Origin: SVKR01 sp963605115 | GTDB lineage: Bacteria > Bacillota > Clostridia > Oscillospirales > Oscillospiraceae | Direction: 5' to 3' | Assembly (NCBI GenBank): GCA_963605115.1 | Contig: CAVCTM010000002.1 | Location: 6,349 to 70,348 of the forward strand | Length of the DNA: 64,000 nt | Part shown: positions 49,684 to 57,574 of the stretch, piece after piece | Position numbering within the stretch: position 1 is the first letter of the stretch | Layout: each line of letters begins with the position of its first letter | The notes under the pieces: generated by a model | The model's input: the letters and a program-made list of their open reading frames with translations, nothing else | What the model was told of the DNA's origin: nothing | Database searches by the model: none | Made by a program: the position numbers and the translations under genes

Positions 49684-50673
49684 TCAAGCGCTCGCGGCGG
49701 TCTTTGCCTCAGCCTCGCTGATCAGATCCTTCAGACTGATCTGGATCTTCGTCCGCCAGACCCCGCGGTCCCATGTGTGGGCGTCGCTCAGGATATAAAA
49801 GAGCCCGTAGGTCCTCGTGACCGGCTCCTCGACCACCACCGTGTTCCCGGTGAGCAGCCGCAGATTGCCGAGGCACTCGCAGGTCAGCGTGGTCTGGAGC
49901 CCGTTGTCCGTCAAAAGCTGCCGGGCCTGCGCCGCCGGGTCATCCTTGCCGCCGGCAGAGATCGCGCGCTGAAATACGCCGTAAAGAGCCTGCGAGTCGG
50001 TATCCTCCACGGTGTCCTGCAGCTTTCCGTCGGCACTGTAGATCCTGACGCGGTTTACGAGCCCGGTGCCGACGTCCCGCGACTTGATGCTCAGCAGATT
50101 CGCGCCGGGGCTCAGGAGCAGCGATTCCCGACTCAGCACCTTTTCGACCACATCCAGATTCTGCCCGCGGAACCGGAGCTGGTACTTCACGCCGGTCTTT
50201 GCCGACGCCAGCTCGTACGCCGTCTTGATAATGGTGTAATAATCCCCCGGCAGAAAGTTCTGGCTGACCGGGGTCCCCGTCTCCGCAATGCTGCCGCACC
50301 GGAACCCGCACTCGTCAGCCAGAGCGCGGACGACCGCCTCCGGCGTTGCGTTTTCCACCTTGCGGTAAGTCTCATTTTTCCGAAGATAGAGTCCCCAGTC
50401 GTAGGCTACGTTGTCGGCGTCCGTGCCGGCTGTGTCTACGCTGTGGTCGAGCACCAAGCCGGAAAACACCCGGTCGCCGTCAACGTCAAGGTCCACCGTC
50501 GAGCCCGTCTCACAGCTTACCTGCGGCTGGCGCGCATCCCGGTCTGTGCGGAGCAGGGAGAAGCTGAGCTGGCGGCTGACGGTCTTATAATCCCCGCTCC
50601 ACGTGATCCTCCGCGCGAGCGCGGAGATCTCCGTGGTCTCATATCCGATTGTGGAAAAAAGCTGAAATCCCAT
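49684..50673 (-). CDS. XkdQ-family phage baseplate hub/late control protein
   Basis: A 329-residue protein of the XkdQ/YqbQ family (GFQLFSTIGYETTEISALARRITWSGDYKTVSRQLSFSLL at the N-terminus; YDWGLYLRKNETYRKVENATPEAVVRALADECG in the middle). It corresponds to the hub that caps the tube. The start at ATG 50673 is chosen from GAGG upstream; the long N-terminal extension of the open frame has no homology. Confidence 0.88.
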   Translation of the reverse strand: MGFQLFSTIGYETTEISALARRITWSGDYKTVSRQLSFSLLRTDRDARQPQVSCETGSTVDLDVDGDRVFSGLVLDHSVDTAGTDADNVAYDWGLYLRKNETYRKVENATPEAVVRALADECGFRCGSIAETGTPVSQNFLPGDYYTIIKTAYELASAKTGVKYQLRFRGQNLDVVEKVLSRESLLLSPGANLLSIKSRDVGTGLVNRVRIYSADGKLQDTVEDTDSQALYGVFQRAISAGGKDDPAAQARQLLTDNGLQTTLTCECLGNLRLLTGNTVVVEEPVTRTYGLFYILSDAHTWDRGVWRTKIQISLKDLISEAEAKTAASA

Positions 50674-50683
50674 GGTCCCGTCC

Positions 50684-51457
50684 TCACGCCTCCAGCGTCG
50701 TTGTCGTGTTCTTGCTCGGATGCTTCGATTTCCAAGCGCGTGCATCCGCTTTGATCTGCTCAACGCTCAGCGGTGGATCCGGCTGCTTGGCAGGCGTCCG
50801 CGGACGCACGGTGTCCAGTGTCGCACGGTCCGGTATGAGGATCACCTGTCCCGGCGTGACCAAATTGACGTTGTTAAGGTCGTTATAAGCCGCCAGCCAG
50901 TAGCAGCGCGTGCCGTCGCCATAAAAGCGCTCGCAGATGGTCCAGAGGCAGTCTCCCTCCTGCACGACATAGCTGATATCACCGCTCCCGGCGGCGTCCT
51001 GATCGTCCTCTCTTTCCAGATTCTCATCCTCGCCGGAAACGACGCTCGCCGCCTGAAGATAGCGGTATTTCTTCATCGTGAGCGTGCAGTAGACGTCGTT
51101 TGTGCCGTCCTCCTCGGCAAAGCGCAGATTGCTCAGGAGCACCGGCACATCGACCGGCGTGCCGGAGATGATATAGCGGACGACATTGCCGTCGCGGATC
51201 CAGTTTTCGAGCGTTGCAACGATCGCATAAGGGGTCCTCCAGCTCGCCGACGCATACGCCGCCGGTCGCGCCGGCAGCCAGAAAGATAGGTCCCGGCTGA
51301 AGAGCGTCTCAGCCCCCGGAAGATTTGCCTGACTGCCGTCCGCCATGTCCAGCGTGAGCACGCTGCGCCCGGTCTCGACCGCAAAGCCCTCCGGCGTTAC
51401 CGGGAGGCGCAGCTCCTCGTCCGTGTCGCTGTTTAAGAAAATAAAGGTCCTGAGCAC
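50684..51457 (-). CDS. XkdP-like protein with C-terminal LysM domain
   Basis: A 257-residue baseplate/tail protein. The N-terminal part (FIFLNSDTDEELRLPVTPEGFAVETGRSVLTLDM) matches XkdP-like proteins, and residues ~168-220 are a LysM module (ISYVVQEGDCLWTICERFYGDGTRCYWLAAYNDLNNVNLVTPGQVILIP) that would bind peptidoglycan during injection. GTG start at 51457 with GGGGTGAT upstream; its start overlaps the tape-measure stop (51462). Confidence 0.85.
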   Translation of the reverse strand: MLRTFIFLNSDTDEELRLPVTPEGFAVETGRSVLTLDMADGSQANLPGAETLFSRDLSFWLPARPAAYASASWRTPYAIVATLENWIRDGNVVRYIISGTPVDVPVLLSNLRFAEEDGTNDVYCTLTMKKYRYLQAASVVSGEDENLEREDDQDAAGSGDISYVVQEGDCLWTICERFYGDGTRCYWLAAYNDLNNVNLVTPGQVILIPDRATLDTVRPRTPAKQPDPPLSVEQIKADARAWKSKHPSKNTTTTLEA

Positions 51458-51461
51458 ATCA

Positions 51462-53576
51462 TCACCCCATATTCTGCGCCGTGCGGCTGATTCTCGCAGC
51501 CAGTGCGGACGCGATGGCGTCGATATCGCTCTCACTGCGGACGTGGACCTCATTCCCGCTGATCACGACCTTCACGCCGTCGGCATAGTTCCGCGCCTCC
51601 GACGCCGTCAAAAGCATCTCGCCCTCGTGCGCAAGGATCGGGAAGTTGTCGCGCGGGATCACGTGCTGCCCCATAGCGCGCGAGGCGGAGGGAGCCATCG
51701 TCTTCGCGTAGCTATAATAGTCCGCATCCGACATCAGGATGTTGGTCACATCCTGCTCCATTGCAGTCCCTCCGCCGCTTTTGTAGCCGTTGCGCCCCTT
51801 CTCCATCGCTTTGGAGTACGCCCATGCCTCCGCATAGCTGTCGAGGGTCGCCACGATGCTCGCAACGCCCTCCGCGGTCTGGATCGCCGCGAGATCCCAC
51901 TCCGCCATGAGCTCATTTGTTGTGTCCGCCTCTTTTGCAAGCGCTTCCGCCTGATCGTAAATGCTGCTGATCTTGGCGCCGGCTGTCATCCGGTCGGACT
52001 CGTCCGCGGTCTGATACTCCTCCAGCGCCGCAAGATAGTCCGTTCGGAGCTCATCGATCTTGTCCTGCGTGCCCTGATCCAGATCCAGCTGCGCTTCCTG
52101 TCCGCCGAAAATGCCGTTCATGACGTCGCGGTACAGCGCGTCCTGCAGGTTGGCTTTGTCTGCCTGCGCCGCGCCGATGACGCTATAAGCCTCCTCCATC
52201 ACCGGGTTGTCCTGATACCAAGTGTTCATGGTCTCCAGACCGCCCTTGCGGATGCCGTTGTAGGCCTCGCCCATCACGTTCTGGAGCTCTTGTACAAGGC
52301 CCTCGTTGGTGCTGAGCGCGCCGGTGTAGGTCCGGCTCTGCTCGATCATCATACCGCCGTACTTCGCAGCCAAGCTGGACAGGATCGCCGCAGAAGCGTC
52401 CGCGCCGCTCAGCTCTCCGGAGCCCATCATCGCCGCAGCCTCGTCCTCACTGATGCCGTAGTACATAGCCAGCATCTCGGTCGGATTGATCTTATAGTTG
52501 AGCAGAGACCGGGTAAACATGGAGGAATAAGTCTCCGTGTCGCCGATCTTGCCCAGTAGAGAAGCAAGCCCCTCGATTCCGCTGACGTCCAGATTCAGCG
52601 CGGAGCCGGCGTCGCCGAGGATCTGAAGGTTTCCGAACACGTCCTTGCCGGTGCTGCGGTACACGGCGAGGTTCTGCGCGATGCCGGTCAGATCGTCGTA
52701 AACATAGGGCGTGATCTTGGCAAGTTCCCGGATATTGTCCAGCAGCGTCGCAGCGGCGCTGCTGCTGCCGAGCAGAGCAGAGAAAGAGATCTGATTCTGC
52801 TCCCGCGTCGCGGCGCTGGCGGTGCCGGTCTCCAGCGCCGAGCCGGTCAGCTCGGTGACATTTGAGATCAACTCATCGCGGTGGCTCCGGAACGCCTCGT
52901 CCTCGGACTCCGCCTGCGACGCCAGCCCGGAGATCAGCCCGGACGCCGCCCCGACCACAGCACCGATCGCCACGCCGACGCCGCCGCCGAGCGCGCCGAC
53001 CGCCGCGCCGGACGCGGCGCCGCTGAGGATCCCAGTCAGCAGCCCCGCATCCGTAGAGCCAAGCGCGCTGTTCAGATAATAGCTGCCGAGTTCCGTCACC
53101 GCACCGCCGAGCTGCTTTGCAAGACCGGACGCTGCTGCGGCAGCGCCGCTCAGCGCGCCGCCGGAGCCGCCGGAGCCGCTGCCGCCTCCGCCGTCTTCCA
53201 GCTTGCGCATCTCGTTCTGAAGCTCGCGGATCTCCTTGCGGGTATCGGACGAGGCGCTGCGGAAGTCGTTGAGCTGGTCGGTGAGCGTTTTCACCTTCAG
53301 ATTCGCGTCGTCCAGCTTTGCCTTGTTCGTCTCATCGGCGCTCTCCTTGTAGGCATTCGCCGCCTCCCGCGCGGCCTTCTTCGCCGCGGCAAGCTGCGTC
53401 TGGAGCCCCGCATAGTTCTTATTGAGTGCCTCGTTTCTTGTCTTCAGCGCATCGACCTTACCGGAGAGCGACGCCAGTTCCTTTTCAAGCGCCTCACCGG
53501 AGCGTTTTACCGCGGAGAAGCCGGCAGACGTCTGGTCAACCAGCTTCAGCACGATGGACGCATCTGCCATCTTCAT
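51462..53576 (-). CDS. Tail tape measure protein
   Basis: A 704-residue protein that sets tail length. The N-terminal third is coiled coil (residues ~15-130, ALEKELASLSGKVDALKTRNEALNKN). It is followed by a Gly/Ala-rich hydrophobic region (about 140-215) and a long helical part ending in a hydrophilic domain with NFPILAHEGEMLLTASEARNYADG. It lies directly after the frameshift-type chaperone genes, its normal place. Confidence 0.92.
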   Translation of the reverse strand: MKMADASIVLKLVDQTSAGFSAVKRSGEALEKELASLSGKVDALKTRNEALNKNYAGLQTQLAAAKKAAREAANAYKESADETNKAKLDDANLKVKTLTDQLNDFRSASSDTRKEIRELQNEMRKLEDGGGGSGSGGSGGALSGAAAAASGLAKQLGGAVTELGSYYLNSALGSTDAGLLTGILSGAASGAAVGALGGGVGVAIGAVVGAASGLISGLASQAESEDEAFRSHRDELISNVTELTGSALETGTASAATREQNQISFSALLGSSSAAATLLDNIRELAKITPYVYDDLTGIAQNLAVYRSTGKDVFGNLQILGDAGSALNLDVSGIEGLASLLGKIGDTETYSSMFTRSLLNYKINPTEMLAMYYGISEDEAAAMMGSGELSGADASAAILSSLAAKYGGMMIEQSRTYTGALSTNEGLVQELQNVMGEAYNGIRKGGLETMNTWYQDNPVMEEAYSVIGAAQADKANLQDALYRDVMNGIFGGQEAQLDLDQGTQDKIDELRTDYLAALEEYQTADESDRMTAGAKISSIYDQAEALAKEADTTNELMAEWDLAAIQTAEGVASIVATLDSYAEAWAYSKAMEKGRNGYKSGGGTAMEQDVTNILMSDADYYSYAKTMAPSASRAMGQHVIPRDNFPILAHEGEMLLTASEARNYADGVKVVISGNEVHVRSESDIDAIASALAARISRTAQNMG

Positions 53577-53603
53577 TCCCCCTTTTGGGAACAGCCGCGG
53601 AGA

Positions 53604-53768
53604 TCACCGCCGCGGCTGCAATTCGTTTTCCAGAGCGGCCATGGCATGCACGAGCACCTTCTCGCCTTCCGGGAGACTGTAATACTCGGACGGCTTCCAG
53701 CCCTTCCGCCGGAACAACCAGAAGGCGAGATTCAGCTCAGCGTCCCGGTCGCTCTGGATCAGTTTTTT
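53604..53768 (-). other. -1 frameshift extension of the tail assembly chaperone
   Basis: The chaperone gene ends AAA AAC TGA. The heptamer A-AAA-AAC (53762-53768), a classical slippery site, abuts the stop. A -1 shift reads on as LIQSDRDAELNLAFWLFRRKG...ALENELQPRR, stopping at 53604, and gives a 175-residue fusion. The extension has no start codon of its own near its beginning. Confidence 0.85.
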
Positions 53769-54130
53769 ATTTCTCGGACATAGCTGCCGCGGTAGCCGTT
53801 AAGCTCATCGATGGCGAGGACAAGGCGCGTGATCTCACCGGGCAGCAGATGATGCTTGAGCACGTCGCTCAGTGTGACGTCGCCTCTGGCGATGTCCTCC
53901 TCGCTCGGCTCCAGCCGGTCGAAGTCCGTGCAGGACGCGAGGATGACCTGCAGCGGGGCGTCGTCGCCCTCAAGCTGCCGGAGCTGCTGCGCCTTCGACC
54001 ACGGCAGCGCCCGCAGCGTCAGCACAAAAGGCTTCCCGTCCGTGCTGAGGCGCGGAAGCTCGACCTTCTTTGTCGGAAGGCTTTTGGAGACATCCTCCGA
54101 TCCAAGGAGCCGGTCCAGAATTTCGCTCAT
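53759..54130 (-). CDS. Tail assembly chaperone (XkdN-like), short form
   Basis: A 123-residue protein (MSEILDRLLGSEDVSKSLPTKKVELPRLSTDGKPFVLTLRALPWSKAQQL ... LLPGEITRLVLAIDELNGYRGSYVREIKN) of the XkdN/TAC type. It chaperones the tape measure protein during tail assembly. It probably also makes a longer form by -1 frameshifting at its last codons (see 53604-53768), as in many Caudovirales. It is placed between tube and tape measure genes, as usual. Confidence 0.88.
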   Translation of the reverse strand: MSEILDRLLGSEDVSKSLPTKKVELPRLSTDGKPFVLTLRALPWSKAQQLRQLEGDDAPLQVILASCTDFDRLEPSEEDIARGDVTLSDVLKHHLLPGEITRLVLAIDELNGYRGSYVREIKN

Positions 54131-54140
54131 TTTGCCCTCC

Positions 54141-54572
54141 TCAGCCCTGTGTCACGCGGTCGAGGAAATCGAAGCGCGTGAACGTGAAGGGCATCGTCAC
54201 CTTGCCCGGCGTACCCGACGCCGCGTCCATCAGCGTGTACTCGTCAAACGAGCAGTTGTAGAGTGCGAGCCGCTCCGCGCCGTAGGCATCCGGATCGGCG
54301 AGCTTGCCGACGATCGTGTGGCGGACGTCCACGCCGGACTGCACCTGATCCAGATCGTCCACAAAAAGCGTGTAGATATGCTGGAACTCGATGCTGCCGG
54401 TCCCCTTGGTGCCAGTGACCTTGCTGTCGATTGCCGACTGACCGCACATACTGATGTCACTTTTCTGCTTGCTGACCTTTGCCTGAAAGCTGGAAAGCCC
54501 GGCAACCAAAACGCCGTCCACCCAGACTTCTGCAAAGTCTCCATTCATCACTCTCGATGCTGCTTCTGCCAT
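54141..54572 (-). CDS. Phage tail tube protein (XkdM-like)
   Basis: A 143-residue tube subunit (SRVMNGDFAEVWVDGVLVAGLSSFQAKVSKQKSDISMCGQSAIDSKVTGTKGTGSIEFQHIYTLF...). Its pattern and size match XkdM of PBSX, and it directly follows the sheath gene in transcription order. Confidence 0.9.
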   Translation of the reverse strand: MAEAASRVMNGDFAEVWVDGVLVAGLSSFQAKVSKQKSDISMCGQSAIDSKVTGTKGTGSIEFQHIYTLFVDDLDQVQSGVDVRHTIVGKLADPDAYGAERLALYNCSFDEYTLMDAASGTPGKVTMPFTFTRFDFLDRVTQG

Positions 54573-54585
54573 TTTCCGCCCCTCC

Positions 54586-55686
54586 TTACAGGCTGATCGT
54601 CAGCGAGACGTCCTCAATGGCGTCCAGCGGACGGATGCTACCGCAGTAGAACACGCTTGTCCCCGTGTTGCTCTCGCGGATCTGCTGCGTGCTGAGCTTT
54701 GCGACCTCCACGCCCTGACTGCGGAGATACGTCTTCGTCGCCTCAACGTCGATGTCCACGCTCCAGCCCTCGTCAATGAGCTCGGTGTCCTCCATCGTCT
54801 GGAGATAGCTCCGGATCGCTGCCAGCAGCACGATCTTGTTGTCGTAGGTGTTCGGCCGCAGACCGATATAGCTGTCCGTGATGAGCTGCCGCAGATCCTC
54901 GTCGATCAGATCCACGATCCCGACGATCTTGATCTTCTTCATCTCGTCTCCGACGAGGTCCGACGTGGTCGTGAGCGAGTTGACGGCGCGCGCCAGTCGG
55001 ACGCGGGTGCCGTCATACCAAGTGCAGAGCTTACCGGCGGCGATGGCGGCGTCCAGCTCCGCGGTCGTCTTGCGCGTGCAGTCGGTCAGCTCGGCAAGCG
55101 GCGCATAGGTCGCGCTGATATTCAGCGGCGTCCCGGCGAGCAAGCCGGCGATGCGGCTGCAATAGGCTGCCGTCGTGACCGCGCTGCTCCCCTTTTTGAG
55201 CCCCTCGCCGGCGAAGTTGATGATCGCCTTGTCGTCGCCGACATAGTTTGGCAGGACGGCAACGCAGTGCGCACCGGCGTTCGCGCGCTGGGTCTTGACC
55301 CACGTTGCGATCGTCGCGCATTCCGCCGCGCTGACGTCCGCCGGACCGCAGAGGACGTCGAATTTCTGCGTAGCCGCCCATGCAAGTGCATTGGCGAGCT
55401 TTGCGTTCGTGCTGTCGTCGATGACATAGAGCAGCACCTTTGCCGGGGCGTTGATGTAGCCCATAAAGCACTGCTCGATCTGTGCCTTGTTGGTCTCGCT
55501 GAGCGTCACCGTGGCGTTGCCGCTGGTCTCGCTGGGGATGTCCGAGGCGCTCAGCAGTGTGTAGCTCTTGCCGCCCAGCACGCTGTCGCGCAGGATTAGC
55601 AGCACGACCCGCTGGTCGATCCTGCTGACCGCCGCCTGCGCCGCTGCGGTGAAGACGATGTCGAGCTTCGGCATTGTCAGATTCAT
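54586..55686 (-). CDS. Phage tail sheath protein (XkdK-like)
   Basis: A 366-residue contractile sheath subunit: central domain (AAKVLLYVIDDSTNAKLANAL-like and VLCGPADVSAAECATIATWVKTQRANAG) and the conserved C-terminal assembly domain (MKKIKIVGIVDLIDEDLRQLITDSYIGLRPNTYDNKIVLLAAIRSYL). It shows that the particle has a contractile tail. Confidence 0.92.
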   Translation of the reverse strand: MNLTMPKLDIVFTAAAQAAVSRIDQRVVLLILRDSVLGGKSYTLLSASDIPSETSGNATVTLSETNKAQIEQCFMGYINAPAKVLLYVIDDSTNAKLANALAWAATQKFDVLCGPADVSAAECATIATWVKTQRANAGAHCVAVLPNYVGDDKAIINFAGEGLKKGSSAVTTAAYCSRIAGLLAGTPLNISATYAPLAELTDCTRKTTAELDAAIAAGKLCTWYDGTRVRLARAVNSLTTTSDLVGDEMKKIKIVGIVDLIDEDLRQLITDSYIGLRPNTYDNKIVLLAAIRSYLQTMEDTELIDEGWSVDIDVEATKTYLRSQGVEVAKLSTQQIRESNTGTSVFYCGSIRPLDAIEDVSLTISL

Positions 55687-55702
55687 TGGTTTGCAAACCT
55701 CC

Positions 55703-56179
55703 TCATTGTGTTTTCCGGAAGGCGACCGTCTCCATCAGAGGATTGTCGTCTCCGTTTTTCTCCTGAAGCTCCTCGCGGGACATTGCCAGCGTCAGCGTCA
55801 CCTGAATTTTGGCATAGTCCAGTCCCGTTTCGGGGATCTCAACGCCCCCGACCTTCGGGCAGCGCGAAGCGGTGTCCGAATCGAACACGCGGATATACCC
55901 CGGCGCGAACAGCGTAAGGATCTTCATCGCGCGGAGATAGAGCGCATCGGAGTCGCTGTCATGACGCTCGTCCGTTTGGACGAACGTCAAGATCTCAAGC
56001 CGGAAACGCAGCTCCAGAATATTCATCCCCGCCGTCGCTGCGCTCACGGCGGCGCAGCTCACATAGCTGCTCGGCCGCTCGAAGCGCAGCGGGACCGTAT
56101 TCTTATAGACCGGCTCGCCGGGAAACGCCTCCTGCAGGAGCCCCTCCACTGCGTCCCGGATCTTGACCGGTGTGATCAT
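55703..56179 (-). CDS. Phage tail terminator family protein (DUF6838-like)
   Basis: A 158-residue protein (MITPVKIRDAVEGLLQEAFPGEPVYKNTVPLRFERPSSYVSCAAVSAATAGMNILELRFRLEILTFVQTDERHDSDSDALYLRAMKIL). This is the usual pattern of Firmicutes tail-terminator/connector proteins encoded before the sheath gene. It overlaps the next upstream gene by 4 bp. Confidence 0.8.
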   Translation of the reverse strand: MITPVKIRDAVEGLLQEAFPGEPVYKNTVPLRFERPSSYVSCAAVSAATAGMNILELRFRLEILTFVQTDERHDSDSDALYLRAMKILTLFAPGYIRVFDSDTASRCPKVGGVEIPETGLDYAKIQVTLTLAMSREELQEKNGDDNPLMETVAFRKTQ

Positions 56180-56661
56180 GTTTCTCCACCCCCTTTCTCA
56201 ATCTGCTCGGCGACGGCTCTGGCAGCCGCTTCAGCCAGCTCCCCCGCCATTGCCTCCGCCTGCTGCCGCGCCGCGGCATAAAAGCCCCTGCCGGGCACGT
56301 AACCCTGCCGGATGCGCGGCACGTAGCGGCTCGCCCCGCCGCCCGGAGAGCGGATCGCGTGCCCGCTCTCCAGATAGTTCGTGATCGCGCCCGGCGTGTT
56401 TCCCCGAACAGCGCCGGCGGCGCTCTCCACCGCGCGCACGGCGGCATACCCGCCGCGGCTGCCGAAATAGCTCTGCTGCCATCCGGCGATCCTGCCCTGC
56501 CGGTCGTTGAGCCGCGAGCCGATCTCCCCGCGGACGGCGGACAGCAGCTGCGGAGCCTGCGCCTCCAGAAAGCTCCGCTTGATCTCCGGGATACGGGCAG
56601 CCGCCTCGTCCAGCGCCCGCAGCCGCTCCGAAAAGGCGGTGAAATCCAGCTCCTGACTCAC
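56176..56661 (-). CDS. HK97 gp10-like/virion morphogenesis protein
   Basis: A 161-residue protein with an amphipathic N-terminal helix (FSERLRALDEAAARIPEIKRSFLEAQAPQLLSAVRGEIGSRL) and a central Gly/Arg-rich loop (ITNYLESGHAIRSP, then VPGRGFYAAARQQ) typical of the gp10-like neck/tail completion family. It is in the connector block between capsid and sheath genes, with 4-bp overlaps on both sides. Confidence 0.78.
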   Translation of the reverse strand: MSQELDFTAFSERLRALDEAAARIPEIKRSFLEAQAPQLLSAVRGEIGSRLNDRQGRIAGWQQSYFGSRGGYAAVRAVESAAGAVRGNTPGAITNYLESGHAIRSPGGGASRYVPRIRQGYVPGRGFYAAARQQAEAMAGELAEAAARAVAEQIEKGGGET

Positions 56662-57242
56662 AGATCTGCCGCCCTTTCGATCTCGTACTCGTTTTTCCAG
56701 CTATCCAGAACGTGTCCGAGCAGCACGTGCCAGACCTCATCGCCGACCCGGACGAGCGAACCCGGCGTCAGCGTCACGCACTTCGGCGTCACAAGCACAT
56801 AATCCAGCGTATTGACCGCCAGCGGCGTGAGCTGTTCGTGCCCGACGTATTTTTCCGTCAGAATGCCCGGAAAGCGCGGTCCCGGCGCCGGCCGGTCGTA
56901 GTCCGCCATGCACTGCACCGTGCTCACGCGGGCGCAGTGCAGCGTGTCGTAGAGCGGATTGACCGGGACGATCGCCGTCAGGAAGCAGTGCTCCCACGCG
57001 CCGCCGTTTTTCCACAGCAGGGCGTGATCCAGCGTCAGCGCCGGTCGGCGCCGGACCACGAAGCTGACGTCCCGCGCCCCGATGCCGACGCGGGAAAAGA
57101 GATTGCTCCGCTCCCCGACCGTCGCCTGCGCCCGGATCAGGTCGCCGCCCTTCCACGACCATGTGTCCGTCTCCTGCTCATAAGCAAGGGAGAGGATCCG
57201 CAGCTCGTCCCGGAGCGTCCCCGCGTTGATCTTCTGCTCCAT
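56658..57242 (-). CDS. Phage head closure/head-tail joining protein
   Basis: A 194-residue beta-rich protein (TLRDELRILSLAYEQETDTWSWKGGDLIRAQATVGERSNLFSRVGIGARDVSFVVRRRPALT ... YVLVTPKCVTLTPGSLVRVGDEVWHVLLGHVLDSWKNEYEIERA). Its position and fold pattern match head-closure (SPP1 gp16-like) proteins. Assignment is by context plus general pattern. Confidence 0.7.
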   Translation of the reverse strand: MEQKINAGTLRDELRILSLAYEQETDTWSWKGGDLIRAQATVGERSNLFSRVGIGARDVSFVVRRRPALTLDHALLWKNGGAWEHCFLTAIVPVNPLYDTLHCARVSTVQCMADYDRPAPGPRFPGILTEKYVGHEQLTPLAVNTLDYVLVTPKCVTLTPGSLVRVGDEVWHVLLGHVLDSWKNEYEIERAADL

Positions 57243-57245
57243 TTG

Positions 57246-57566
57246 TCACTCCTCAGCCCGGTACTGTTCCGCTGCGGCGGCAATCCGCAGCTGGTTGACG
57301 AGCTGCCGCACGCCGGGCGGCAGTCCCTCGGTCTCCCCGGTCGTATCCGGGTGGTCGTGATAATAGAGCACCATTGCCTTCAGCGCCAGCTCATACAGCG
57401 GGCGGATCCCGTCGGTGCTCCCCCAAGCGCCGGCGGGCTCCGGGATGCCCCGCGACCGTAGATCGGCAGCCGCGGCGTATATCAGCTCCGTGAGCCGCAT
57501 CTCATCCCCGCCGTCCAGCACGCAGTAGCGTCTTACCGACGCCAGCACTCCATCATCGACGATCAT
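57246..57566 (-). CDS. Phage gp6-like head-tail connector
   Basis: A 106-residue helical protein (VLASVRRYCVLDGGDEMRLTELIYAAAADLRSRGIPEP ... LYELALKAMVLYYHDHPD ... GLPPGVRQLVNQLRI). The pattern of helices and the YYHDHPD-type motif are typical of gp6-like adaptor proteins that follow the major capsid gene. Confidence 0.85.
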   Translation of the reverse strand: MIVDDGVLASVRRYCVLDGGDEMRLTELIYAAAADLRSRGIPEPAGAWGSTDGIRPLYELALKAMVLYYHDHPDTTGETEGLPPGVRQLVNQLRIAAAAEQYRAEE

Positions 57567-57574
57567 GGCGTGCC

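Noticed and set aside
53604..53768. An independent small gene between chaperone and tape measure
   Set aside because: It has no start codon or SD near its beginning; the slippery site makes a frameshift extension the better explanation.
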